A DNA stretch of 45,609 nt from Bacteroidales bacterium. GTDB lineage: Bacteria > Bacteroidota > Bacteroidia > Bacteroidales > UBA932. The notes below the pieces were generated by a model, which worked only from the letters and a program-made list of their open reading frames with translations, was not told the DNA's origin and ran no database searches. Position numbers and translations under genes: made by a program. The stretch is taken from contig JAGBSL010000034.1 in the NCBI GenBank assembly GCA_017631875.1, positions 1 to 45,609 of the forward strand. Reading direction: 5' to 3'. Shown in pieces: positions 8,697-17,545 of this stretch; position 1 is the stretch's first letter, and every line of letters starts with the position of its first letter.

Positions 8697-11600
8697 ATGA
8701 AAATCAAACATTTGCTTATCGGTATGCTGGCTATGGCAGCAGCCGTTGCGTGTAAGCAGGACGAGCCTGTCGAAACGCCGAAGCTCGAAGTTGACAAGGC
8801 GACCGTAGAGGTCGCTGCGACAGCAGGTGAGGCTTCATTCAATGTTACTTCAAATCAGAACTGGGTTGCTTCGGCAGATGCTGACTGGGTGTCTCTCGAG
8901 CCGGCAAGCGGCTCTGCTTCAGAGAAGGCGGTAGCGGTAAAGGTTACAGCTGAAGATAACGAGACAACTGCAGCACGTGAGGCTACAGTGACAGTAAAGG
9001 CTGGTGACTTGACCAAGACAGTAAAGGTCACTCAGGTAGCGGCTGGCGAGACTCCAGGTCCTCAGCCGGGCCAGTCAGAGTGGGCTCTCGTAGGTTCGTT
9101 CAATGAATGGAATGCGGAATCGGATCTTTATCTTTCAGTTCTTGATGAGGAGTACTTCGTATACTACGGCTTCGAGCTTGCAGCAAACGATGAGTTCAAG
9201 TTCCTCAAGGGCGGCGCATGGCCACCAGCAGGTACTGAGGTCGGTGGTAACGGTCTTGTAGAGCCTAATACAATCCAGCCAGCAGGCGGATCGAACATCA
9301 AGGTTACAGAGGCCGGCAAGTACGATATCTACCTCGCGGCTGATCTTGCAACATTCTATGTAATGTCAGAGGGTAAGCTTCCTGCAGAGGCAGTAGAGCC
9401 AGCTCCAGTTGAGAATACATGGGGAATGATGGGTTGCTTCGTTGACAACCAGTGGGCAACTGACGTTCCAATGACCAAGGAAGGCGAGTGGATCGTGGCA
9501 AAGGGCGCACAGTTCACCGAGCTTACATTCAAGATCCGCGCAAACGCAAGCTGGGCAGACGGCACAAACATCGGCCGTGCTCCAGGTTCAGAGCGTGCCT
9601 ATGTCAACGCTAAGATCGAAGTAGTTACAGCAGAGTATGCAAAGGCAAACCTCAGCGGTGACGCAGCTGACATCAAGCTTGACGGCGAGCCAGGTACATA
9701 CGACGTATACTTCAGCTTCGAGAATCTCGAGGTTTACGTGATGGAGCAGGGCGCAAAGCCAGGCGAGAAGGAGCCAATTATTCCTGAGACTCCTGCGGAA
9801 ATCACTTATACAGTTGTAGGTACAATTGCTGACAACGTATGGTCAAACAACGCTGAAATCGGCCTCATGGCTAAGGACGGCGATTATCTCGTGGCTAAGA
9901 ACATTCCTTTCGTATGGAACTCTACATGCTACGGTGGAAACTACAATATCATCGAGTTCAAGATTCTCGAGACAGGTACATGGGACGGTTTTGCATATCC
10001 TGAGAAGAACGTTGACCAGTATGCAAATGCTGAGATCACAGTTCAGGTAGGTGGCGAGAACATCGCTCTCAACGCACCTGAAGGAAACTATGACGTATAC
10101 TTCGACAAGGCAAACCTCAAGGTGTGGGTTATGGAAGCTGGCTTCAAGCCAGGCGAGAAGGAGCCTCTCATCCCTGAGGAAGTTGAGCCTGTAACAGAAG
10201 GCGTTATCTGGGAGAATGACGGTACAGTAGGTGCAGCGACTTGGTCAGCCAGCCCATACCGTTTTGCAAAGGAAGGAATGGACGGCCTTAACGAGTGCTG
10301 CGCGCAGATTCCTGCAGCAGTTTGGGAAGGAATGAAGATCGCTCCGTTCTGCGTGAACGTTAAGCCGGCTACTGCAGAGACAGAGTGGTGGCAGATCCGC
10401 ATCCTCGACGGATGGTGGACTAAGAATGACGAGTCAGGCGCAAGCGACATCAATCCTCAGTCAGAGGGTCTGGTAAATAACGGTGACGGTACATACACAT
10501 TCCAGGTTGACCTCGCATCTAACCCAGAGCTTGTTGCTCTTATCGACGCTCAGCACCTCCTCTTCGCAGGTGACGGCTTCATCATCAACAAGATTTACTT
10601 CGGTGACCTTCCAACTCCAGGAGCTCCTGAGCTCCAGAAGTCAGAGTGGGCTCTCGTAGGTTCATTCAATGATTGGAAGCCAACATCAGATATCTATCTC
10701 TCGGTTCTTGATGAGAACTATTTCGTATACTATGGCTTCGACATGCCGGCAGGTGGCGAGTTCAAGTTCCTCAAGGGCGGTGTATGGCCACCAGAAGGAC
10801 AGGAAGTAGGCGGTAACGGTCTTGTACAGCCTAACACAATCCAGGCTGCAGGCGGCTCGAACATCAAGGTGAACGAGGCTGGCAAGTATGACATCTACCT
10901 CGCTGCTGACCTCAGCAAGTTCTACATCATGTCAGAGGGCAAGCTCCCTTCAGAGGCTACAGAGCCAGCTCCAGTCGAGAAGACATGGGGTATGATGGGT
11001 TGCTTCGTTGACAATCAGTGGGCTAAGGATGTTCCTATGACCAAGGAAGGCGAGTGGATCGTCGCTAAGGGCGCACAGTTCACAGAGCTCACATTCAAGA
11101 TCCGCGCAAACGAGAGCTGGTCTGACGCTACAAACATCGGTGTCGCTCCTGGTTCTGCAAAGGGCGAAATCAACACTAAGGTATCTGTTGTTACAGCAGA
11201 GTATGCTAAGGCGAACCTCGGCGGTGACGCGGCTGACATCAAGCTCAATGGTGCTGCAGGTACATATGACGTATACTTCAGCTACGAAAAGCTCGAGCTT
11301 TACGTGATGACTCCAGGCCTCAAGCCAGGTGAGACTCCTGCACCAGAGTATACTCTTGACGGCAAGCAGTGGCTTCTTCAGGTAGTTGGTACTACTGTCC
11401 TCGTAGATCTCGGTCTTTATGAGGAGGGTGCAATGGTGATTGCTCTTCCAACAATGGACGAGAGCGGTTTCGGATGCTATATGTACGGCGCTTACGAAAT
11501 TGAGAAGGCAGATGCTAAGTCTGGAAAAATCATCTTTACTCAGTATGACCCAGAGTGGGACGAGTTCATGGATCCTGTCGAGTATCCATATTCAGAGCTT

Positions 11601-13037
11601 GCTGAGGATGTGGTTTATCTCGCCATGGCGAATGTACCAGGCGCAGAAATGCCATCTCCATACAATGCGGTATCAGAGCCTTACGAGATCATTTTCGATA
11701 ACCTCGGTGGCGAAGAGCCTTCAGGCGCTATCGAGAACGGTGAGTACTGGTTCTTCAACGGTGATAAGGTGATGGCACCTCTCGCAGAGGGCGTTACTAC
11801 TGGAACTCTTCCAGCAGGCAACGTGATCAGCGGCGCAAGCACTGAGAAGAACATCTTCACCCTCACTTACGATCCAGACTGGACATACTACACAATCCAG
11901 GACTCATACGGCCGTTACCTTGGTCAGACAGACGAGACAGGCAACATCACTGTTACTGACGTTCTTCCAACTGACGACACATACGCATTCTATCTTTGGG
12001 CTGTAGAGATAGGTTATGGCGAGGCATGCTCAATCTACAATGCATCATATTACTATGACATCACTTACTCGGCAGCAGACAACAAGTGGGTGCTTGTTGA
12101 CGGCGGATACGAGACTCCAAGCATCCTCCCTACTCTCGTAAAGGCTGAGAATCCAGTTGAGGAGCCAGTAGTGCCATCATTCGAGGCAGGCCAGTACTTC
12201 ATCATGGATGGAAAGGGTAAGATGGTCTCACCTATCGCCGAGGGTTCAACATATGGATATTGGAATGTAACTCCTGCGGTCGAGGATGGTGATGCTTACA
12301 TCGGATATGCCGAAAATGTATTCACTATTGCAGAGGTTGATGGTGGCTATACAATTCAGGATGTTTACGGAAGACATCATTACATGACTACTTACAATTC
12401 ATTCTCAGTGTCTAAGAACACTCAGAGCGACAATAGCCATGTATGGACTATCGATCTTCAGAATGACGGATCATACGCTATCGTAAATGCTAAGACTGGC
12501 AAGACAGTTCAGTTCAGTTCATATGGTAACTATGCTCCATATACTGATGTTACAGGGGCGCTTCCATATCTTGTAAAGGCTGACAAGGTGGCTGAGAAGC
12601 CATCGGCACCGGAGGAAGAAGTTGCACAGTTTGCAACTAACGTAAAGTGTACTACAGTTTCATCAGCATATACTGATGGCGTTGCAACAGTAAACGGCGT
12701 TGCTGATGTGTTTACCCTCAAACTTGGAACTTCTAAGCTTAATGGTAAGGCAAAGGTAACTGTTCCTGCAGGTTCTACCGAGGTGACTTATTATGCAGTA
12801 GGCTGGAAGGGAACTTCTGCAAAGCTTCAGTTCTCAGTAGATGGATCGGTTGTGTCAAGCCAGTCTATTGCAGCAAATACAGGTGCGACCGGTAACTCTC
12901 CATATACTATGACCGTTGCTGACTCAGATCACTATACTGTTTCATTCGGTTCTCCGCTCGAGGCTGATACAGAAGTGACAGTAGAGACAACAGGTTCTGC
13001 TTACCGTGCAATCCTCTTTGGTATTCAGGCAAAGTAA
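8697..13037 (+). CDS. BACON lipoprotein with SusE/F-like binding repeats
   Basis: 1446 residues. Lipoprotein signal [19 protein letters not shown] (Cys19); acidic residues just after the Cys suit surface export. A BACON domain (about 30-115) is followed by SusE/F-like modules starting with VGSFNEWN. A 230-residue unit (127 to about 357) recurs at 649 to about 879, near-identical in protein and DNA (from 9075 and 10641). Related modules lie between (about 364-485 and 500-640). Two trefoil-like modules follow (about 1010-1155 and 1160-1300), then a C-terminal beta domain (about 1305-1446) shared with the 18950 gene. It is probably a long, multivalent carbohydrate- or polymer-binding surface protein. 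No catalytic motif was seen. No SusC/SusD genes adjoin, so the ligand is open. Confidence 0.88.
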   Translation: MKIKHLLIGMLAMAAAVACKQDEPVETPKLEVDKATVEVAATAGEASFNVTSNQNWVASADADWVSLEPASGSASEKAVAVKVTAEDNETTAAREATVTVKAGDLTKTVKVTQVAAGETPGPQPGQSEWALVGSFNEWNAESDLYLSVLDEEYFVYYGFELAANDEFKFLKGGAWPPAGTEVGGNGLVEPNTIQPAGGSNIKVTEAGKYDIYLAADLATFYVMSEGKLPAEAVEPAPVENTWGMMGCFVDNQWATDVPMTKEGEWIVAKGAQFTELTFKIRANASWADGTNIGRAPGSERAYVNAKIEVVTAEYAKANLSGDAADIKLDGEPGTYDVYFSFENLEVYVMEQGAKPGEKEPIIPETPAEITYTVVGTIADNVWSNNAEIGLMAKDGDYLVAKNIPFVWNSTCYGGNYNIIEFKILETGTWDGFAYPEKNVDQYANAEITVQVGGENIALNAPEGNYDVYFDKANLKVWVMEAGFKPGEKEPLIPEEVEPVTEGVIWENDGTVGAATWSASPYRFAKEGMDGLNECCAQIPAAVWEGMKIAPFCVNVKPATAETEWWQIRILDGWWTKNDESGASDINPQSEGLVNNGDGTYTFQVDLASNPELVALIDAQHLLFAGDGFIINKIYFGDLPTPGAPELQKSEWALVGSFNDWKPTSDIYLSVLDENYFVYYGFDMPAGGEFKFLKGGVWPPEGQEVGGNGLVQPNTIQAAGGSNIKVNEAGKYDIYLAADLSKFYIMSEGKLPSEATEPAPVEKTWGMMGCFVDNQWAKDVPMTKEGEWIVAKGAQFTELTFKIRANESWSDATNIGVAPGSAKGEINTKVSVVTAEYAKANLGGDAADIKLNGAAGTYDVYFSYEKLELYVMTPGLKPGETPAPEYTLDGKQWLLQVVGTTVLVDLGLYEEGAMVIALPTMDESGFGCYMYGAYEIEKADAKSGKIIFTQYDPEWDEFMDPVEYPYSELAEDVVYLAMANVPGAEMPSPYNAVSEPYEIIFDNLGGEEPSGAIENGEYWFFNGDKVMAPLAEGVTTGTLPAGNVISGASTEKNIFTLTYDPDWTYYTIQDSYGRYLGQTDETGNITVTDVLPTDDTYAFYLWAVEIGYGEACSIYNASYYYDITYSAADNKWVLVDGGYETPSILPTLVKAENPVEEPVVPSFEAGQYFIMDGKGKMVSPIAEGSTYGYWNVTPAVEDGDAYIGYAENVFTIAEVDGGYTIQDVYGRHHYMTTYNSFSVSKNTQSDNSHVWTIDLQNDGSYAIVNAKTGKTVQFSSYGNYAPYTDVTGALPYLVKADKVAEKPSAPEEEVAQFATNVKCTTVSSAYTDGVATVNGVADVFTLKLGTSKLNGKAKVTVPAGSTEVTYYAVGWKGTSAKLQFSVDGSVVSSQSIAANTGATGNSPYTMTVADSDHYTVSFGSPLEADTEVTVETTGSAYRAILFGIQAK
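9075..9765 (+). repeat. 690-bp internal duplication, copy 1
   Basis: Direct repeat within the 8697 gene, starting TCAGAGTGGGCTCTCGTAGG, matched 1566 bp downstream. It encodes one SusE/F-like pair of modules (VGSFNEWN to YVMEQG). Confidence 0.8.
10641..11330 (+). repeat. 690-bp internal duplication, copy 2
   Basis: Second copy of the unit at 9075-9765, with the same opening TCAGAGTGGGCTCTCGTAGG. Differences are scattered and mostly conservative, so it is an in-frame gene duplication rather than an assembly artefact. Confidence 0.8.
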
Positions 13038-13059
13038 GACATTGACATATCACTTTTCT

Positions 13060-13090
13060 TCAGGCGGCCCTCGGGTCGCCTGATTTTTTT
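13060..13090 (+). terminator. Rho-independent terminator
   Basis: TCAGGCGGCCC pairs with GGGTCGCCTGA (one G-U wobble) and runs into TTTTTTT. A near-identical hairpin ends the paralogous 17546 gene at 18820. Confidence 0.88.
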
Positions 13091-13110
13091 AGATTAATGC
13101 AATAATTGTA

Positions 13111-13118
13111 TAACTTTG
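13111..13118 (+). promoter_or_regulatory. -7 box TAACTTTG, 4 nt before the start codon
   Basis: Full match to TAnnTTTG ending 4 nt before the ATG at 13123. Transcription would start at or near the A of the ATG, giving a leaderless message. The sialidase gene has the same arrangement. Confidence 0.55.
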
Positions 13119-13122
13119 TATT

Positions 13123-15087
13123 ATGAACAGATTGTCTATACTTAGTGTTATATTATGCGGTTTACTCTTCTGGGGCTGTGACAAGCCGCAGCAGGAGGAG
13201 CCGGACGTGCCGCAGGAACCGGTAGTGGATTTTGTGCTGGAGGTGTCGGATATTACAGCAACGTCATGTCATTTTTCGGTTGTGCCGAAGGATGACCAGA
13301 TGTCTTATGTGGTAATGCTTGTTCCGAAGGCGGATTTCGATTCATATGAAGATGAATACAAATACCAGGATGATGACCTTGAGTGGTTTACACAGAAGGC
13401 GATCGAAGAAGGGAAAGACCTGGCTCAGTGGCTGGAAGGATTTCTGAAGAAGGGGCCTTTTGAGGCAGACGAGGAAGGTCTGATGCCTGGCGAGTCGTAC
13501 TATCTTTATGCTTACGGTCTTGATTATGAGGGATATTTTACCACAGGCGTGACCAAGAAGGAGTTTGCCACGCCGGAGATCCAGCAGACCGATCTGTCAT
13601 TTGAAATTGATGTTACGGACATCGGATTGACCAAGGCAACCGTGAAGGTTCAGGCAAGTGATGACAAGGCTGTGTTCTTTATGAATGTATTTTCAAAGGA
13701 GCAGTACGAGCAGTGGGGAGGTGGAGAAGTTGCCTTCTCCAATCACGCGCAGGCTCTGGTTGACTATTATGTGACAATGGGAAGAACGCCTGAGGAGATG
13801 GTTACCAATCTCGGCAGTGTGGGTAGGGGAGAGCTGGTCTTTGACGATCTGACAGATGATACCGAGTATATTGCATATGCAGTCGGAATCGACGAGAACT
13901 TTTTCGTGAACTCCAAGGCGACTGTGGTCAACTTCAGGACTAAGAAAGTCGTGGAGTCTTCAATCACATTTGAAATCGATATCAGGGAGACTACATATTG
14001 CTCGGTAATCGGTACCGTGACCCCGTCAAATGCCGATCAGTTCATCTGTGCTATACAACCTAAGGCTCAGCTTGAACAGTTCGAGTCGGATCAGGACATA
14101 ATGTACGAACTTGTGGCAACCTATCAGCAATGGGATGCGATGGAGGACGTGCTGTATGCTGGTGAGGCGGTCGAGCTGGAACCGATATCGTCTTTGAGCC
14201 CTTCGACGGAATATGTCGTTTTGTGTTTCGGCTGGGATGAGGCACCTACTACCGGCTTGACAAAAACAGAGTTCGTCACCCTTGCCGAAGGCGGAAATCC
14301 TCGTGCCCAGGAAATGACCTTTGCCCTGTCTGATATCATTCATAATAAGGTGACTGTCAATATCACCCCAAAGCTCGGTCTGCACTATTTCTACGACTGT
14401 ATGTCTGTGGAGACATTGAACGAATACATCGTTTCGGAAGGCTCTGAAGATGAGGCGATCTGCCGTTTCATAGACGAGAGGATAGATTATGGCGCCGAGT
14501 TCTTCAATTGTACCCGCAAGGAGTATCTTGAGGATATGGGTGCTGCTTTGGGTAAGCAGAGATGGACCTTTACCGGTCTTGAGGAGGATAGTGAATATAT
14601 AATAGTTGCCGCTACCGTAAACATGACCACCGGCAAGATCGCTTTGAGAAAACCTTTCAAGAGTGATGTATTCCGTACGACAATACTGATTGAAAGTGAT
14701 GCTGCTGTGACCTTCGTGATTGATAAATATTATGACGGAACGGAGCTGGCTGAGCTTGATCCCGTGCAGTTCAGCAAGTGCAAGGGAATGGTTATGGTGC
14801 CTTATAAGATAGTACCTAACGCTGATGCCGTGCATTGGAGAACCACATTCACATACGGAGAGTTCGCTTCATGGGCCGAAAGGGATGATATCCTGTTCGA
14901 GCTTGATTACAAGTGCGATGAGGATAAGACACAGGGTTTTGCGGTGGTGCATTATGGCCAGGTCGTAGCGTTTCTTGGTATGGCTGAGAATGAGGAAGGT
15001 TATACGGGACCTTATACGGTTTATGAGTTTACAGCTCAGAAAGGCGGAGCATCCCCTGCCCGGGAATTCATTGATTCATTGAAATAA
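13123..15087 (+). CDS. Lipoprotein with four FN3-like repeats
   Basis: 654 residues. Lipoprotein signal MNRLSILSVILCGLLFWGC (Cys19). Four FN3-like repeats of 120-140 residues follow. Each opens with a strand such as LSFEIDVTDIGLTKATVKV or ITFEIDIRETTYCSVIGTV and closes with a (T/S)EYxxxAxGxD type strand and a PEI/TLA hinge. The last 130 residues form a distinct C-terminal domain (from about residue 525, AAVTFVIDKYYDGTEL). The 15959 protein has the same plan with a similar tail (VLKFFDGDALY). No catalytic motif was seen; such proteins are usually surface-exposed and bind or scaffold. It is first in a tight operon: 6 nt to the Omp28-like gene, then the second FN3 lipoprotein and a BACON lipoprotein. 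Confidence 0.82.
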   Translation: MNRLSILSVILCGLLFWGCDKPQQEEPDVPQEPVVDFVLEVSDITATSCHFSVVPKDDQMSYVVMLVPKADFDSYEDEYKYQDDDLEWFTQKAIEEGKDLAQWLEGFLKKGPFEADEEGLMPGESYYLYAYGLDYEGYFTTGVTKKEFATPEIQQTDLSFEIDVTDIGLTKATVKVQASDDKAVFFMNVFSKEQYEQWGGGEVAFSNHAQALVDYYVTMGRTPEEMVTNLGSVGRGELVFDDLTDDTEYIAYAVGIDENFFVNSKATVVNFRTKKVVESSITFEIDIRETTYCSVIGTVTPSNADQFICAIQPKAQLEQFESDQDIMYELVATYQQWDAMEDVLYAGEAVELEPISSLSPSTEYVVLCFGWDEAPTTGLTKTEFVTLAEGGNPRAQEMTFALSDIIHNKVTVNITPKLGLHYFYDCMSVETLNEYIVSEGSEDEAICRFIDERIDYGAEFFNCTRKEYLEDMGAALGKQRWTFTGLEEDSEYIIVAATVNMTTGKIALRKPFKSDVFRTTILIESDAAVTFVIDKYYDGTELAELDPVQFSKCKGMVMVPYKIVPNADAVHWRTTFTYGEFASWAERDDILFELDYKCDEDKTQGFAVVHYGQVVAFLGMAENEEGYTGPYTVYEFTAQKGGASPAREFIDSLK

Positions 15088-15093
15088 ACATAT

Positions 15094-15954
15094 ATGAAAG
15101 CATTAAAATTTCTTTTCGCCGTGTGCTTAGCGGTAATTGTGTCCTGCACAGAGCAACAGGAGGAACCTGAAATTCCAGCAGGGGATGTGACCGTTCCGGA
15201 GCTCCCGGCCGACCCTGAGCCAGGCAATACATCATTTAATCATAGGATACTCTTGCTTCAGCATACCGGAACATATTGCTCTAACTGTCCTAACCTCATG
15301 ACTTCGCTCAAGGCGTTGTCTGAGATGGATGAGTATGCGTCCAAGTATCAGCATGTTGCAGCTCATTCGTATAATGAAACAGGCGATCCTGCATACTCAC
15401 AGGCAGCAGCCAATCTCTCGCAGGCCTTCTGCAGCGGATACTATCCTGAACTGACGTTCAATCTGACGAAAGAGAATACAGGAACCTCCTTGGCAGTCAG
15501 CACCATAACCGGCATCATTGACCAGCTCCACAAGGAGACGGCAGATGTCGGAATCGCGGCAGCAGCCGGACTTACCGGTAATGCTCTTGGAGTGAATGTG
15601 CAGATCAAGGCCGCAAAGGCAGGTCAGTACCGCATTGCGGTCTGGGTGCTTGAGGACGGCATCAGAGGCAAGCAGGAGGGAGCAAGCGAGGATTGGATGA
15701 ACACTCACGGCAATGCCCTAAGGGCGATGGCGGGCAATACTCTCAACATGCGTATCTACGGAGAAAAGATGGGTGAGCTTCAGGTGGGACAGACTGCGGA
15801 GAAATTTTTCTCGGTTGTTCTGGATGAGGCATGGAAGGCGGAGAACTGCAAGGTGCTGGTTCTTGTCAATGCAGCAGGTGCTGACGGCCGATATGACCTA
15901 GCGAACTGTATCCTTTGCCCTATAGGTGGTGTAGTGACATATGATTATAAATAA
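15094..15954 (+). CDS. Omp28-like lipoprotein with thioredoxin-type CxxC
   Basis: 286 residues. Lipoprotein signal ending VIVSC (Cys18) and an acidic/Pro spacer. From about residue 50 it reads ILLLQHTGTYCSNCPN, the opening of the Omp28-related family, a thioredoxin-like fold. C62 and C65 form a CxxC pair followed by Pro, so redox activity is possible though unproven. The second half (about 140-286) is the beta domain usual in this family. It sits 6 nt after one FN3-like lipoprotein and 4 nt before another. A role in surface adhesion or redox handling of surface proteins fits the context but is inference. Family assignment is fairly sure. Confidence 0.8.
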   Translation: MKALKFLFAVCLAVIVSCTEQQEEPEIPAGDVTVPELPADPEPGNTSFNHRILLLQHTGTYCSNCPNLMTSLKALSEMDEYASKYQHVAAHSYNETGDPAYSQAAANLSQAFCSGYYPELTFNLTKENTGTSLAVSTITGIIDQLHKETADVGIAAAAGLTGNALGVNVQIKAAKAGQYRIAVWVLEDGIRGKQEGASEDWMNTHGNALRAMAGNTLNMRIYGEKMGELQVGQTAEKFFSVVLDEAWKAENCKVLVLVNAAGADGRYDLANCILCPIGGVVTYDYK

Positions 15955-15958
15955 AATC

Positions 15959-17518
15959 ATGAAGAACTTAAGATATCTTGTGATGATCGTGGCTGCCATG
16001 CTGATGGCGGCTTGTAATAAGACCGGACAGGGTCCGGAGGAACCGCAGGGCGGAGCTTCGGGATTCAAGATCGAGGTCTTTGACATGAATTCGAGCCACT
16101 GCAAGGTGAAGATCGTGCCGGAAAACAAGACGGCTCCGTACTTCTGTGGCGTGGCTACGGAGGATTACCTCAAGACCTTCGGCCCTCTTGATGATATGAT
16201 GACGACAGCTACAAATTTCATCGAGACTACTATTCTGGAAAATAGCGATGTGGCGATATCGGACCTGATGAAAGTCGGAGAATATGAGAGGGAAGTCACA
16301 GGTCTTAAGCCAGAGCAGAGGTTTGTCGTGTTTGCCTGTCATACAGACGAGACCGGCGCTGTCACATCGGAGATTGCCATGGTGGTGGAGACAACTCCGG
16401 CTTTGGAGCAGGTCAGCATGGAGTTTGATATTGAGCTGGATCAGATCACTGCGACTTCTGCAATGCTCTTCATCACTCCTACTACTGATGACGAATACGT
16501 ATGGCTGGAGTTTCCTGAGGATGTGTACAAGGATATGACCATGGAGGAACTTCAGGAATTCCTTCTGAAGAACTACAAGCCTTTCTTCCCGCTGCACACA
16601 AATACCGGAGAGATGGTCCACTCTTTCGATGACAAGCTTGATCCTGACACCGAATATATGATCATCGTATTCGGTTATGACGGCGGCCTGACAACTCCTC
16701 TGTTTACGGAGAAGTTCCGCACTCTTGAGCCGAATGACCCATCTGATGTGACTTTCGATATTTCATATAACAATCTTACAGCACGCAGTGCGACCGTGAC
16801 GTTCAAACCGTCAGACGCGAGTGTGGCATATCTGGCTATCGTGGCTGGAGAGGACGAACTGGGAAGAAACGGCGGTCCTACAGCTGAAGGTGTCAAGAAG
16901 TTGATAGACAAGGAGATAAAGAAGGCTATTCTGGTGGGAGACTGCGAGGATCGTGCTGAATTCGCCAAGTATTATGCCCAGAGGGGCACTGCTACCGGCA
17001 ATTTCTCGCTTAAGCCGGGAATGAGACACTATGCATGTGCCGTATGTCTTGATGCCGATGGTGAATATGCTTCCGAGGTTGCCATTTGCTGGTTCGATGC
17101 TCCTGCTGAAGGCGCTACTGACGCTTCGGTTTCTGCTTCCGTCCTGAAATTCTTTGACGGAGATGCTTTGTATGCATCGAATCCATCCTATTCGGATTTT
17201 GCAGGCTGGGCGGTTGTACGCCTGAAGTTCGAGCTTGGAGGTTCTGCGACAGATGCCATTTTTACGATTTATCCTGTAGATGTGTTGGAGCAGGAAGGCG
17301 CTACTGACGATGATATCCGAGCTCTGCTTCTTGATGACTCTCTGCTTGGAGAATATAACTTCAACATAGAGGCCCTGACTGACGTTCAGCTGGAGTGGGG
17401 ATATGACTATAGATTGTATGCAATCCCATTCGATGCCTCCGAAAACACAGGCGAGCTCTTCAAGCTCGATATACCTGCATTGTCCAGGGAGCAGGCTTCT
17501 CCGGTTTCAGAGTATTAA
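15959..17518 (+). CDS. Lipoprotein with three FN3-like repeats
   Basis: 520 residues from the ATG at 15959, which gives MKNLRYLVMIVAAMLMAAC (Cys19). An earlier ATG at 15941 overlaps the previous gene and only adds MIINKI. Three FN3-like repeats start at about residues 35, 150 and 263 (FKIEVFDMNSSHCKVKIV, MEFDIELDQITATSAML, VTFDISYNNLTARSATV), then a C-terminal domain from about 395. It is a paralogue of the 13123 product with one repeat fewer. Four nt separate it from the Omp28-like gene, and the next gene starts 27 nt later. Function unknown beyond likely surface binding. Confidence 0.82.
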   Translation: MKNLRYLVMIVAAMLMAACNKTGQGPEEPQGGASGFKIEVFDMNSSHCKVKIVPENKTAPYFCGVATEDYLKTFGPLDDMMTTATNFIETTILENSDVAISDLMKVGEYEREVTGLKPEQRFVVFACHTDETGAVTSEIAMVVETTPALEQVSMEFDIELDQITATSAMLFITPTTDDEYVWLEFPEDVYKDMTMEELQEFLLKNYKPFFPLHTNTGEMVHSFDDKLDPDTEYMIIVFGYDGGLTTPLFTEKFRTLEPNDPSDVTFDISYNNLTARSATVTFKPSDASVAYLAIVAGEDELGRNGGPTAEGVKKLIDKEIKKAILVGDCEDRAEFAKYYAQRGTATGNFSLKPGMRHYACAVCLDADGEYASEVAICWFDAPAEGATDASVSASVLKFFDGDALYASNPSYSDFAGWAVVRLKFELGGSATDAIFTIYPVDVLEQEGATDDDIRALLLDDSLLGEYNFNIEALTDVQLEWGYDYRLYAIPFDASENTGELFKLDIPALSREQASPVSEY

Positions 17519-17545
17519 CGTAAATAATAACCTAATTATAGTATT

